Positions 18,842-28,368 are shown, counted from the first letter of the stretch. The stretch is 64,000 nt of DNA from Solimonas sp. K1W22B-7 (GCF_003428335.1 NZ_CP031704.1:2356001-2420000), one strand, 5' to 3'. Notes: generated by a model not told the origin, from the letters alone. A program made the numbers and translations.

Positions 18842-19335
18842 TCAGGAAGCCCGGCGCCGCAGCACCGTCAGGGCGCCGTCGGCGGCCGGCTGGTAGGCCA
18901 GACCGAAGTCCTCGAAGGCAGCCAGGCAGACCTGGGGATCCTGGTCTGCGCGCAGTTCGAAGCTGTTGATGCCGCAGCGGGCCATGCCGTGCAGCTGGTC
19001 GCGCACCACGGCGCCGCCGCTGGCGCGGATTTCGCCCCGGTAGCCGTGGCGGTCGCGCAGGATCCGGGCCTGGGAGTAGGCGCGGCCGTCGGCGAAACCC
19101 GGGAACTCCAGGTTGATCAGGGGCGGTCGGCGATCTCGGCCCAGAGATCGGCCACGTCCAGGGTATTGGGGATGCGCACGCCCGCCTCCAGGCCCGGTGC
19201 CCGCAGGGCTGCGCCGTCCTGGCGCCAGCGCGCCAGGCTGACGATGAGCTTGCCGGAGGCCGGCAGGGGAGCGTCGTCGGCCAGCAGCGGGTAGTCGTGC
19301 CCGACGATCTGGCGGTCGCGGATCAGGGCAGTCAT
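18842..19335 (-). pseudogene. DUF934 protein of sulfite reduction, frameshifted
   Basis: DUF934 proteins follow ferredoxin-type sulfite reductase genes and are thought to act with them. The first 72 codons (ATG at 19335; GVRIPNTLDVADLWAEIADRP) hit a TGA at 19117-19119. The rest of the domain (LINLEFPGFADGRAYSQARI, then RDQLHGMARCGINSFEL and AFEDFGLAYQP) continues in another frame to 18842. One extra base in the G run 19120-19123 would join the two into about 164 residues, the normal length. It is therefore a recent frameshift or a sequencing error in a homopolymer. The start overlaps the cysI stop by 4 bp. Confidence 0.85.
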
Positions 19336-21002
19336 GCGGCCACCGCCTCTTCGGCATACAGGCGGGTCTTGAAGGGGGCCATGCCGACGCGGCGATAGGT
19401 CTTCAGGAAGCTTTCGTCTTCGCTGGCGCGCTGCTCGAGGTAGACCTCGATGATGCGCTCCACGGCCTGCACGATGTGCGCGCGGTCGAAGGAGGGGCCG
19501 GTGCGATCGCCCAGGGAGGCGTCGTTCTCGGCGGAGCCGCCGAGCGTCACCTGGTACCACTCCTCGCCCTTCTTGTCGACGCCGAGGATGCCGATGTGGC
19601 CCACCGTGTGGTGGCCGCAGCCGTTCATGCAGCCGGACATCTTGATCTTCATCTCGCCGATGTCGTAGAGATCATCCATCGACTCGAAAGCGTCGCCGAT
19701 ATCGTCGGACACGCCGATCGAGCCGGCATTGGCCAGCGAGCAGAAATCCAGGCCGGGGCAGCAGATCAGGTCGGTCAGCAGGCCGATGTTCGGCGTGGCC
19801 AGGCCTTGGGCCTTGAGCGCCTTCCAGACGGCGTGGACGTCTTGCTGGCGCACTTCCGCCAGCACCAGGTTCTGGTCATGCGTGGAGCGGACTTCGCCGA
19901 AGCTGTAGTCGTCGGCCAGCTGGGCCACCAGCTCCATCTGCTCGGCGGTGGCGTCGCCGGGGGCGATGCCGGGGGCCTTGAGCGAGATGAACACCGCCTT
20001 GTAGCCGGGCGCACGGTGTGCCTTGACGTTGCGCCTGACGAAGGCGGCGAAGGCCGAATCGGCGGCGATGGCCGCGTCGAAGCTGCTGTCGGCCGCGGCG
20101 TCGGCGGCATAAGGATGCGCGTCGAAATGCTTGCGGATGCGCTCGAAGTCGGCCGCGGTGAGCTTCAGCTCGCCGTCGCGGATCCTGGCCCACTCGGCCT
20201 CGACCATCTCGGTGAACTTCGCCGCGCCGGTTTCCTTGACCAGGATCTTGATGCGCGCCTTGTAGATGTTGTCGCGGCGGCCCAGGCGGTTGTACACGCG
20301 CAGGATCGCCTCGCAGTACGACAGCAGGTCGGCTTCCGGCAGGAAGTCGCGGATCTTCGGCGCGATGATCGGCGTGCGGCCGAGGCCGCCGCCGGCGTAC
20401 ATGGTGTAGCCGATCTCGCCCTGTTCGTTGCGCACGATGAACACACCGATGTCGTGCAGGCGCGTCGCCGCACGGTCGGTTTCAGTGGCGCAGAACGCGA
20501 TCTTGAACTTGCGCGGCAGCCAGTTGAATTCCGGGTGGAAGGTCGCCCACTGGCGGGTGATTTCGCAGTAGGGACGCGGGTCCACCAGCTCGTCGGCGGC
20601 GGCACCGGCCAGGTGGTCGGTGGTGATGTTGCGGATGCAGTTGCCGGAGGTCTGGATCGCGTGCATCTGCACGCTGGCGAGGTCGGCCAGGATGTCGGGC
20701 ACTTCCTCCAGCTTCGGCCAGTTGTACTGGATGTTCTGGCGCGTCGTGAAGTGGCCGTAGCCCTTGTCGTACTTGCGGGCGATGTGGCCCAGCATGCGCA
20801 TCTGCTGCGACGAGATCAGGCCGTAGGGGATGCTGACCCGCAGCATCGGCGCGAAGCGCTGCACGTACAGGCCGTTGCGCAGGCGCAGGCTGCGGAATTC
20901 GTCGTCGGGAAGCTGGCCGGCCAGAAAACGCTGGGTCTGGTCGCGGAACTGATCGACGCGGTCGTCGACCAGCTGCTGGTCGTATGAATCGTAGCGGTAC
21001 AT
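19332..21002 (-). CDS. cysI: Nitrite/sulfite reductase, siroheme [4Fe-4S] type (CysI-like)
   Basis: Six-electron reductase producing sulfide for cysteine synthesis. The 556 residues show two ferredoxin-like half-domains (LRVSIPYGLISSQQMRML; GYGHFTTRQNIQYNWPKL) and the siroheme/4Fe-4S cysteines CCPGLDFC and CMNGCGHH, which bridge cluster and siroheme. Siroheme comes from cysG at 23107. No cysJ flavoprotein is nearby, and the sequence resembles the branch paired with DUF934, so the electron donor is uncertain. The order cysB, cysI, DUF934 on one strand argues for sulfite rather than nitrite as the substrate. Confidence 0.9.
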   Translation of the reverse strand: MYRYDSYDQQLVDDRVDQFRDQTQRFLAGQLPDDEFRSLRLRNGLYVQRFAPMLRVSIPYGLISSQQMRMLGHIARKYDKGYGHFTTRQNIQYNWPKLEEVPDILADLASVQMHAIQTSGNCIRNITTDHLAGAAADELVDPRPYCEITRQWATFHPEFNWLPRKFKIAFCATETDRAATRLHDIGVFIVRNEQGEIGYTMYAGGGLGRTPIIAPKIRDFLPEADLLSYCEAILRVYNRLGRRDNIYKARIKILVKETGAAKFTEMVEAEWARIRDGELKLTAADFERIRKHFDAHPYAADAAADSSFDAAIAADSAFAAFVRRNVKAHRAPGYKAVFISLKAPGIAPGDATAEQMELVAQLADDYSFGEVRSTHDQNLVLAEVRQQDVHAVWKALKAQGLATPNIGLLTDLICCPGLDFCSLANAGSIGVSDDIGDAFESMDDLYDIGEMKIKMSGCMNGCGHHTVGHIGILGVDKKGEEWYQVTLGGSAENDASLGDRTGPSFDRAHIVQAVERIIEVYLEQRASEDESFLKTYRRVGMAPFKTRLYAEEAVAA

Positions 21003-21088
21003 GCCTGCCTCGGAAAGCGCGGTAGCGAGCCCAAAATTATAACAGGCTCGCCGTTATGTCCGGGACTGGGAGGCAATGAGCTTGCGGC

Positions 21089-22075
21089 TCAGGATTCGGG
21101 CAGCGCCGCCGGGTCGATCAGCTGCTGGGTGCGCAGTTCGCGCGCCTCATGGTCGGCGATACCGGTCAGTTCGTCGATCAGTTCCCGCGTCAGGTGATCG
21201 GCAAAAATAGACATGAAATCATACATATACCGACGAAGGAACATGCCGCGGCGGAAGCCGACGTGGGTCACGCTGGGCTCGAACAGGTGATTGGCCGGGA
21301 GCCGCTTGAGGTCCTTGTCGATCTTTTCGTCGTAGGCCATGTTGGCGACGATGCCCACCCCCAGGTCCAGCCGTACGTAGGTCTTGATGACGTCGGCATC
21401 GACCGCGGTCAGCACCACGTCGGGCTTCAGGCCACGCGCGGCGAAGGCCTGGTCGAGCTTGGAGCGGCCGGTGAAGCCGAAGGTGTAGGTGACGATCGGG
21501 TAGCTCGCCACGTCCTTCAGGGTCAGCTTGCGGATCGCCGCCAGCGGGTGGTTCGGCTTGACCAGCACGCAGCGGTTCCACTGGTAGCAGGGCAGCATCA
21601 CCAGGCTGTCGAAGTGGTGCATCGCCTCGGTGGCGATGGCGAAGTCGGCCTGGCCCTCGGCCGCCATCTTGGCGATCTGCGGCGGCGAGCCCTGGTGCAG
21701 GTGCAGGGTGACCTTGGGGTAGAGCTTGCGGAAGCGCTGGATCACCTGCGGCAGGGCGTACCGGGCCTGGGTATGGGTGGTGGCGATCGACAGGTCGCCG
21801 CGGTCGGAGTCGCGGAACTCCTCCGCCACGTTCTTGATGTTCTCGGCCTCGGACAGCAGGCGGGAGGTGTAGTCGAGGATGCGCTTGCCGGCTGGGGTGA
21901 TCTCCGACAGGTGCTTGCCGTTGCGCACGAAGACGTCCACTCCCAGTTCCTCTTCCAGCAGCTTGATCTGCTTGGAAACACCGGGCTGGGAGGTGAACAG
22001 GGCCTCGGCCGCCGCGGTGACGTTGAGGCCGCGTTTGGCCACTTCGTGGATGTAGTGGAGCTGGCGGAGTTTCAT
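21089..22075 (-). CDS. cysB: LysR-type regulator CysB
   Basis: Master activator of sulfur assimilation, responding to acetylserine-type inducers. The 328-residue protein begins MKLRQLHYIHEVAKRG, with a winged HTH (NVTAAAEALFTSQPGVSKQIKLLE) and a periplasmic-binding-like effector domain including TTHTQARYALPQVIQRF and HQGSPPQIAKMAAEGQADFAIATE, all CysB/Cbl hallmarks. ATG at 22075 is preferred to upstream ATGs at 22087 and 22093. It lies 86 bp before cysI and is divergent from the TSUP transporter gene; the 100-bp gap holds an AT-rich stretch with a TATAGT box that could serve as its -10. Confidence 0.93.
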   Translation of the reverse strand: MKLRQLHYIHEVAKRGLNVTAAAEALFTSQPGVSKQIKLLEEELGVDVFVRNGKHLSEITPAGKRILDYTSRLLSEAENIKNVAEEFRDSDRGDLSIATTHTQARYALPQVIQRFRKLYPKVTLHLHQGSPPQIAKMAAEGQADFAIATEAMHHFDSLVMLPCYQWNRCVLVKPNHPLAAIRKLTLKDVASYPIVTYTFGFTGRSKLDQAFAARGLKPDVVLTAVDADVIKTYVRLDLGVGIVANMAYDEKIDKDLKRLPANHLFEPSVTHVGFRRGMFLRRYMYDFMSIFADHLTRELIDELTGIADHEARELRTQQLIDPAALPES

Positions 22076-22175
22076 CGGCGCACCCATATGCAATTGGGAA
22101 ATAACACTATAGCCAATAATTCTTTCATGGGCTAAGCCCCCATGCTAGCTTGCCGCTCTTTTTGGTGGCGATAGC

Positions 22176-22973
22176 ATGCAGGATTGGGCCTTTTCCCTGG
22201 CGGGACTCGTGGTGGGCACGGCGGTCGGCGCGACCGGCGTCGGCGGCGGCTCGCTGATGACGCCGATCCTGATCCTGTTCTATGGCATCACCCCGGCGGT
22301 GGCGGTCGGCACCGACCTGCTCTATGCCAGCATCAGCAAGGCCTTCGGCGTGCTGCTGCACGGCCGCAACGGTTCCCTGGACTGGAAGATCGTCGGCTGG
22401 CTGGCGGCCGGCAGCGTGCCGGCGGCGCTGCTGACCCTGCTGTTCCTGCACCACCATGGCGCCGACAAGGAACTGGATCAGCTGATCAAGCTGGTGCTGG
22501 CCGTTGCGGTGTTGGTCACGGCGACGGTGTCGCTGCTGCAGGACCGCTTCTGGCATGCCCTGCAGCGCAACCAGGGCGGCTTCGTCGAGTGGCTGCACGG
22601 TGCCGGCCAGCGCCCCATGACGGTGGTCTGCGGCGTGCTGATCGGCGCGCTGGTGACGATCTCCTCGGTGGGCGCCGGCGTCATCGGCATGATGATGCTG
22701 CTGATCCTGTATCCGAAGCACGCTCCGATCCGCCTGGTCGGCAGCGACCTGGCGCATGCGGTGCTGATCACCGGTATCGCCGGCCTTGGCCACGCCGGCA
22801 TCGGTACGGTGAACTACAACATGCTGGTGTTCCTGCTGGTCGGCGCCCTGCCGGGCATCTGGATCGGCAGCCGCATCGGCTTCCGCCTGTCGGACAAGGC
22901 GCTGAAGAAGACCATCGCCGGCCTGCTGATCTTCATTGCGGTGACGATGCTCTGGAAGATTTTCGCTCACTGA
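22176..22973 (+). CDS. TSUP-family anion transporter (TauE/SafE)
   Basis: Integral membrane protein of 265 residues with about eight helices, of the TauE/SafE (TSUP) family that moves sulfite, sulfate or organosulfonates. It shows the duplicated family motif in GATGVGGGSLMTPIL near the N terminus and ISSVGAGVIGMMMLLILYP in the second half. The position between cysB and cysG points to sulfate uptake or sulfite export in assimilatory sulfur metabolism (inference). The cysB gene is divergent; a shared CysB-controlled intergenic region is plausible. Confidence 0.9.
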   Translation: MQDWAFSLAGLVVGTAVGATGVGGGSLMTPILILFYGITPAVAVGTDLLYASISKAFGVLLHGRNGSLDWKIVGWLAAGSVPAALLTLLFLHHHGADKELDQLIKLVLAVAVLVTATVSLLQDRFWHALQRNQGGFVEWLHGAGQRPMTVVCGVLIGALVTISSVGAGVIGMMMLLILYPKHAPIRLVGSDLAHAVLITGIAGLGHAGIGTVNYNMLVFLLVGALPGIWIGSRIGFRLSDKALKKTIAGLLIFIAVTMLWKIFAH

Positions 22974-22989
22974 GAGAAAAAGCCTGCCC

Positions 22990-23062
22990 AGTCCGCAAAT
23001 GAACGCAAATGGACGCAAATATTTTTCTTGTATTCGCGTTCATTTGCGTTCATTCGCGGACT
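22990..23062. repeat. Hairpin of tandem CGCAAATGRA units, copy A
   Basis: Arms 22990-23020 and 23032-23062 are inverted copies (28/31). Each arm consists of three 10-bp units CGCAAATGAA/CGCAAATGGA after AGTC. The AT-rich loop includes ATTTTTCTTG. It lies between the TSUP gene and cysG, both on the plus strand. Two more copies are at 45612-45744 and 47964-48036. Confidence 0.85.
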
Positions 23063-23106
23063 GCTTTGTGCCTGTTGCGCACGGCAATGCCGGCTAAACT
23101 ACGCGC

Positions 23107-24483
23107 ATGGAACATTTCCCGATATTCCTGCGCCTGAAAGAGGCGCGGGTGCTGGTCATCGGTGGCGGCGAAGTCGCCGCCCGCAAGATCCGCCTGCTGC
23201 GCAGGGCCGGCGCGCGGATCGAGATCGTCGCGCGCGAGCTCAACGCCGAGCTGTCCGGCATGGCCGCGGCCGGCGAGCTTGCCCACGGCGGTGCGGAATT
23301 CGATCCGGCCCAGGTCGATGGCTGCCGGCTGGTGGTCGCGGCCACGGACGACCTGCCGCTCAACGCCCGCGTCGCCGCCGCGGCCATGGCCGCCAACGTG
23401 CCGGTCAACGTCGTCGACAACCCCGAGCTGTCCACCTACATCACGCCCTCGATCGTCGAGCGCTCGCCGGTGACGGTGGCGATCGGTACCGGCGGCGCGG
23501 CCCCGGTGCTGGCGCGGCGCCTGCGCGAGCGCATCGAGACCCTGCTGCCGGTGGCCTATGGCCGTCTCGGAGAGTTCATGGGGCGCCACCGCCCGCGGGT
23601 GAAGGCGCTGCCGACGGAGGCGCGCCGCAAGCTCTGGGAGGACTTCCTCGACGGCCCCGGTCCGGAGCGCCTGTTCGTCGGCGACGAAAGCGCCGCCGCG
23701 ATCGAACTGGAAAGCCTGTTGCTGGGCGAGCCGCCGCGTGGCGAGGTGTACCTGGTCGGTGCCGGCCCCGGCGACCCGGACCTGCTGACCTTCCGCGCGC
23801 TGCGCCTGATGCAGCAGGCCGACGTGGTGCTTTACGACCGCCTGGTGTCGCCGGCGATCCTGGACCTGGTGCGCCGCGATGCGGAACGCCTGTTCGTCGG
23901 CAAGCAGCGCAACCTGCATACCGTGCCGCAGGAGGAGATCAACGCCGAACTGGTGCGGCTGGCGGAGCAGGGCAAGCGGGTACTGCGCCTCAAGGGTGGC
24001 GACCCCTTCATCTTCGGGCGTGGCGGCGAGGAGATCGACCAGATCGCCGCACGCGGCATTCCCTTCCAGGTGGTGCCCGGCATCACCGCCGCCAGCGGCT
24101 GCTCGGCCTATGCCGGCATTCCGCTGACGCACCGCGACTACGCGCAATCCTGCATCTTCGTCACCGGCCATGCGCGCGCCGACGGCACGCTGAACCTGCA
24201 CTGGGACCAGCTGGCGCGACGCGGCCAGACCGTGGTGATCTACATGGGCCTGGCGACGCTGCCGGAGCTGTGCCGGCAGTTCATCGCCCATGGACTGCCG
24301 CCGGACTGGCCGGCGGCGATCGTCGAGGACGGCACCTCGCGCTCGCAGCGCGTACTGGCATCGACGCTGGCAGACCTGCCGGGGCAGGTGGCGCGCTCCG
24401 ACGTCAAGGGCGCCACGCTGGTGATCGTTGGCGAGGTCGTGAAGCTGCGCGAGCGCCTGAAGTGGTTCCAGGCCGGGCGCTGA
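23107..24483 (+). CDS. cysG: Siroheme synthase CysG (trifunctional)
   Basis: Makes siroheme from uroporphyrinogen III. The 458-residue protein fuses an N-terminal dehydrogenase/ferrochelatase (NAD motif VLVIGGGEVAARKI; NVVDNPELSTYITPSIVERSP) to a C-terminal uroporphyrinogen-III methyltransferase (VYLVGAGPGDPDLLTFRALR; LRLKGGDPFIFGRGGEE; VVPGITAASGCSAYAGIPLTH). Length and order are standard. It supplies the siroheme of the nearby sulfite reductase. Convergent with the AraC-type gene, 7 bp apart. Confidence 0.97.
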   Translation: MEHFPIFLRLKEARVLVIGGGEVAARKIRLLRRAGARIEIVARELNAELSGMAAAGELAHGGAEFDPAQVDGCRLVVAATDDLPLNARVAAAAMAANVPVNVVDNPELSTYITPSIVERSPVTVAIGTGGAAPVLARRLRERIETLLPVAYGRLGEFMGRHRPRVKALPTEARRKLWEDFLDGPGPERLFVGDESAAAIELESLLLGEPPRGEVYLVGAGPGDPDLLTFRALRLMQQADVVLYDRLVSPAILDLVRRDAERLFVGKQRNLHTVPQEEINAELVRLAEQGKRVLRLKGGDPFIFGRGGEEIDQIAARGIPFQVVPGITAASGCSAYAGIPLTHRDYAQSCIFVTGHARADGTLNLHWDQLARRGQTVVIYMGLATLPELCRQFIAHGLPPDWPAAIVEDGTSRSQRVLASTLADLPGQVARSDVKGATLVIVGEVVKLRERLKWFQAGR

Positions 24484-24490
24484 ACAGTCT

Positions 24491-25504
24491 CTAGCCTGAT
24501 TTGCGGAAGCGCTGCGGCGAGATCGACTTCCAGCGCTTGAAGGCGCGGATGAAGGTGGAAGGCTCGGAATAGCCGAGCCGCTCGGCCACCTCCGAGATCG
24601 CCAGGTTGGTGCCGCGCAGCAGTTCCTCCGCCAGTGTCTGGCGGGTTTCCTCCACCAGGTTCTCGAAGCGCGTGCCGGCGGCGTCCAGGCGGCGGCGCAG
24701 CGTGCGCGCGGTTTCCTTGAACTCGGCCGCCACGGTTTCCATCGTCGGCATGCGGTGCGGGTCTCGCAGCAGGCGTTCGCGCACGCGCCCGGCGATGCCG
24801 GCCAGGGTCTGGTGGCGCTGCAGCAGGCGCTCGCACTCGGCCTCGAACATCCGGCGCATCGGCAGGTCGGCCTGCGGCAGCTTCCAGCCCAGCATGGCCT
24901 TGTTCAGCCCGACACGGTTCTCGGTCTGGCCGTAGACGATGGGGCGCCCGAACAGCGCCTCCGCGCGCCTGGCATAGGGCGGCTTCTCGCGGCGCGCATC
25001 CACCCGCGTCAGGGAAAACTTCAGCGGCAGGATGTCCTGGGCCAAGTTCATCAGCGTGGCGCCGTCGCGTTCCACCAGGAAGTCGCGCACGTCGGCCGGC
25101 AGTTCGGAATCCTCGGCCACCACGAACAGTTCGTCACCGTTGTCGACCAGGCGGATACGGCTGTAGAACGAGGTCAGCCGCAGGTAGCGCATGCCGACCT
25201 CCACCGCCTGCTGTAGCGTCCCGCTGCTGAGGATCATGAAGCCCCACACCCCGAAGGTGGTGGGGTGGTAGCGCAGGCCGGCTTCCAGTGCCAGGGGCAG
25301 GGACGTGCCGAGTCGCGCCTGCAGGTTGCGGATCACCTGCAATTCGTCACAGGCGCCGACCATGGCGCCGTGGTCCTGCAGCGTGGCGGAATCGACGCGA
25401 GTGCCGTGCAGGCATTCGGCCACGGTCATGCCGTGCCCGGCCGCCACCTCGGTGAGCACGCGGACGCTGCAGACGTTGCGCGGATAGTCCCAATGGGCTG
25501 ACAC
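24491..25504 (-). CDS. AraC-family regulator with arabinose-binding-like N domain
   Basis: A 337-residue regulator of the OruR-like AraC group. The N-terminal ligand domain includes LGTSLPLALEAGLRYHPTTFGVWGFMILSS and GATLMNLAQDILPLKFSLTRV. The C-terminal double HTH includes ETARTLRRRLDAAGTRFENLVEE and NLAISEVAERLGYSEPSTFIRAFKRW with the family ending SPQRFRKSG. GTG at 25504 is chosen because GGGGA lies 5 bp upstream; TTG at 25516 is the alternative. It is divergent from the envelope operon starting at 25677, which is its likely target (inference). Members of this group often sense fatty acids or other lipophilic compounds. Confidence 0.88.
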   Translation of the reverse strand: MSAHWDYPRNVCSVRVLTEVAAGHGMTVAECLHGTRVDSATLQDHGAMVGACDELQVIRNLQARLGTSLPLALEAGLRYHPTTFGVWGFMILSSGTLQQAVEVGMRYLRLTSFYSRIRLVDNGDELFVVAEDSELPADVRDFLVERDGATLMNLAQDILPLKFSLTRVDARREKPPYARRAEALFGRPIVYGQTENRVGLNKAMLGWKLPQADLPMRRMFEAECERLLQRHQTLAGIAGRVRERLLRDPHRMPTMETVAAEFKETARTLRRRLDAAGTRFENLVEETRQTLAEELLRGTNLAISEVAERLGYSEPSTFIRAFKRWKSISPQRFRKSG

Positions 25505-25676
25505 CGTTGTCCCCAAATGCCAATTTCTGGCTCATTGTGCCATTAACCGCTGGAAGAATTGCCAGTAACTTGGCCCCATCGGCACCCCGCCCTTGACGGC
25601 GGCGACCGGAAGAGAGCTTAAATGCCGATATAAGGCATTGATAAGAATAAAAACCTAGGTTTGGCGGAGAGCCGGG
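25505..25676. promoter_or_regulatory. Divergent control region with two palindromes
   Basis: 172 bp between the AraC-type gene and the envelope operon. It contains AATGCC-GATATAA-GGCATT (25621-25639) and the perfect palindrome AAACCTAGGTTT (25651-25662), separated by an A-rich stretch. GGAGA at 25665-25669 is the ribosome site for the 25677 gene. The palindromes are candidate operator sites or the 5' leader of the operon. Confidence 0.5.
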
Positions 25677-26171
25677 TTGGACAATGAAATGCAAGACAAG
25701 CCCGGCCGGGACACCTCCGGCTGGCAGGCGGCCCGCCTCGGGCTGGCCGACATCCTGCGCGGCCTGGCCGACTGGCAGCTGCGCACCATCATCACCACCG
25801 CCATGGCGCCGACCATCTATGCCGTCTGCGTCGGCGGCGTGCTGGCGATCAACCTCTACCTGGCCCTGCAGGCCTTCCAGCAGTCCCAGGCCTCGGGCCT
25901 GGTGTGGCTGCTGCTGATCATGCCGATCACCTCGATCACCGGCATCGTCATCGTGCGCGTGGTGCTGGAATCGCTGCTGTCGCTGTTCCGCATCGTGGTG
26001 TACATGGAATCGCTGATGGAGCAGCTGCACACGCTGCGCGGCCAGACCGAGTCGATCGCCGACCGCGTCGAGGACCTGCCGCTGCCGCGCATCCAGTTCT
26101 GGCGCAACCGCAAGCGTGGCTCGGAAGGCAAGACCACGGAGGGGGACGGCCATGGCGGCAGCAAAGGCTAG
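25677..26171 (+). CDS. DUF4282-like inner-membrane protein
   Basis: First gene of the envelope operon. The 164-residue protein has two membrane helices (about residues 42-62 and 77-98) and a DUF4282-type pattern: IITTAMAPTIYAVCVGGVL, then IVRVVLESLLSLFRIVVYMESL, followed by a short coiled coil and a basic cytoplasmic tail. TTG at 25677 is used because GGAGA sits 7 bp upstream; the first in-frame ATG (25689) is too far away. Its 3' end overlaps the next gene by 20 bp. Function unknown. Confidence 0.72.
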   Translation: MDNEMQDKPGRDTSGWQAARLGLADILRGLADWQLRTIITTAMAPTIYAVCVGGVLAINLYLALQAFQQSQASGLVWLLLIMPITSITGIVIVRVVLESLLSLFRIVVYMESLMEQLHTLRGQTESIADRVEDLPLPRIQFWRNRKRGSEGKTTEGDGHGGSKG

Positions 26172-28368
26172 TCGCGGCGGCGGGGTTGCCGTCCTGGCGC
26201 TGCTGATCCTGCTGTCGCCGGCCGCACGCGCCGAAAGCTGGACCGAGGGCTGGGACACGGACTGGAAGAATCGCGTCACGCTCGGTGCGCAGCTGCGCAC
26301 TGAAGCGCGCGATCCGGCGCTGGTGGGCAAGGCCAATCTGGATCCGCAGCTTTGCGCGCAGGACGACTGCCTCTCCGCAAGCCCGAACAACACCGAGCCC
26401 AACGAGCGCTATCTGGCGGCGCCGGGCGCGCGGAACATGGTCTATGACGAGGGCAACCTGAACTACGACCGGGGCGACCTGATCGCCTCGCCGCTGAAAT
26501 GGACCTCGACGTTCCAGCTGCGCCGCGACGACCTGATCTTCCACGTCGGCGCGCTGGGGTTCTACGACTTCACCAACGCCAGCCTGAAGGAATACCACCC
26601 GAACCAGATCGTGCAGCCGGGGCCGCAGCCCGGCCAGCCGGTGCGCAACGAGCGCGACCGGGAGGCGATCAAGGACATCGGCTACAACCTCCAGCTGCTC
26701 GATGCCTACGTGCAGGACACTTTCGACGTGTTCGGCCGGCCGCTGGACGTCAGCATCGGCCGCCAGCGCATCATCTGGGGCGAGTCGAGCTTCGTCACGC
26801 AGGGCAGCCTCAACGTCATCAATCCGCCGGACGCCAACAACCTGGTGCGGCCCGGGCAGGACTTCGAGGAGGTCTATCGGCCGGTGGGCATGCTGCTGCT
26901 GCGCATGCCGCTGAGCGACGAAATCAGCACGGAAGCCTTCTACCAGTTCGAATGGCGCCCGGTCGGCATTCCGTCGCGGGGCTCGTACTTCTCGTTCTTC
27001 AACGCGGGCAACGAGGTGACCGAGAACGAAGGCATCAGCGCGCCGTTCGGCAAGATTCCCTACGACCCCCTGCAGGTCGGCACGCCGGCGAACGATGTCT
27101 TCGACCTGGTCACGCAGACCAGCTTTACCCTGCGGCGGGCGCCGAACCGGGAACCCGACGACCTGGGCCAGTTCGGCATGGCGCTGTACTACCATCCCGA
27201 GTGGCTGGACGGGTCCGAACTGGGCTTGTACGCCGCCAACTACCACTCGCGCATCCCCGCGGCCAGTGCCTACGCCTCCGCTGCGAGTTGCACGCGGCGC
27301 GAAGGCAACCCCTCGGGCATCGATGCGGTGGACCTGACCAGCTTCGTCGCCGCCTGCGGCGTCCCCGGCACGCATCTGCGCGATGCCGCGCCGCTGGACA
27401 GCGTGCGCTACTTCGTCGACTACCCCGAAGACGTCCGCCTGTTCGGCCTCAGCTTCAGCACGCTGGCCGCCGGCGTCGCGGTTCGCGGCGAATTGGCTTA
27501 CCGCCCGAACCAGCCGGTGCAGGTGGACCTGGAGGACGTGCTGTTCGCCGCCTTCCAGCCGGCCTTGCCAAGGCAGGACATCCCGCTGTTCGGCACCGAC
27601 CAAACCCTGCCGGGCCTGATTGCCGCGCTGCAGGACAGCGGCAACGTCAGCGACGTGCTGTTGAACACGATCCGCAACCTGCCCGGTGCGATCGGCGCCT
27701 TGCAGGGCCTGCTGGCGGCACCGAACCTGCTCGGCACCACGGTGCCCGGTTCCCGCAGGATTCCCGACTTCGTCACCGGCTACCGCGGCGGTGCGCCCGG
27801 CGAGATCGTGCCCGGGCAGTACATCCGCGGCTATGAGCGGATGAAGGTGGCACAGGGCTCGCTGGGCCTGACCCGCATCTTCGGCAACACCGCCTTGCTG
27901 GGCACCACGGATTCGCTGCTGCTGTTCGAGCTGACCGGCATCTGGCTGCCGGACCTGCCGTCGCAGTCGCAGCTGCAGTTCGAAGGCCCCGGCACCGATA
28001 CGCATGCCGGCCCCGGCGCCCACGACACCGGCAACGCCCTGTTCCTCAACCCGATCCGCAACACGGGAGGCTATGTCACCTCGTTCTCCTGGGGATACCG
28101 CGCGGGCGCGATGCTCCACTACAGCGACGTGCTCAAGGAGGGTCTCAACGTACGTCCGCTGCTGGTCTTTACCCACGACGTGTCCGGCGTATCGCCGGGG
28201 CTCGGCGAGAACTTTCTCGAAGGCCGCAAGATCGCGATCTTCGACGTGCGCCTGAACTATGGTCCCTTCGACGCCAGCGTGGCGCAGACCTTCCTGTTCG
28301 GCGGTGGCGACCGCAATACCTTGCACGACCGGGATTTCTTCACGGCGAGCATCGGCATGCGCTTCTGA
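26152..28368 (+). CDS. DUF1302 outer-membrane protein
   Basis: Large predicted outer-membrane barrel of 738 residues. After a signal peptide (VAVLALLILLSPAARA) it shows the DUF1302 start (WKNRVTLGAQLRTEARDPALVGK) with paired Cys (LCAQDDCLS), then GNLNYDRGDLIASPLKWT, GRPLDVSIGRQRIIWGES and NPLRP-type repeats, ending FTASIGMRF. In other bacteria DUF1302 genes sit with DUF1329 and MMPL genes, suggesting handling of hydrophobic compounds; neither partner is seen here. ATG at 26152 follows GGAGGGGG. It has a 20-bp overlap with the DUF4282-like gene and a 21-bp gap to the next. Confidence 0.85.
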   Translation: MAAAKASRGGGVAVLALLILLSPAARAESWTEGWDTDWKNRVTLGAQLRTEARDPALVGKANLDPQLCAQDDCLSASPNNTEPNERYLAAPGARNMVYDEGNLNYDRGDLIASPLKWTSTFQLRRDDLIFHVGALGFYDFTNASLKEYHPNQIVQPGPQPGQPVRNERDREAIKDIGYNLQLLDAYVQDTFDVFGRPLDVSIGRQRIIWGESSFVTQGSLNVINPPDANNLVRPGQDFEEVYRPVGMLLLRMPLSDEISTEAFYQFEWRPVGIPSRGSYFSFFNAGNEVTENEGISAPFGKIPYDPLQVGTPANDVFDLVTQTSFTLRRAPNREPDDLGQFGMALYYHPEWLDGSELGLYAANYHSRIPAASAYASAASCTRREGNPSGIDAVDLTSFVAACGVPGTHLRDAAPLDSVRYFVDYPEDVRLFGLSFSTLAAGVAVRGELAYRPNQPVQVDLEDVLFAAFQPALPRQDIPLFGTDQTLPGLIAALQDSGNVSDVLLNTIRNLPGAIGALQGLLAAPNLLGTTVPGSRRIPDFVTGYRGGAPGEIVPGQYIRGYERMKVAQGSLGLTRIFGNTALLGTTDSLLLFELTGIWLPDLPSQSQLQFEGPGTDTHAGPGAHDTGNALFLNPIRNTGGYVTSFSWGYRAGAMLHYSDVLKEGLNVRPLLVFTHDVSGVSPGLGENFLEGRKIAIFDVRLNYGPFDASVAQTFLFGGGDRNTLHDRDFFTASIGMRF

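Noticed and set aside
18842-19357. A continuous 171-codon frame that could be a separate gene
   Set aside because: Its first half is Arg/Pro-rich noise overlapping cysI; only its second half is real, as the downstream part of the frameshifted DUF934 domain.
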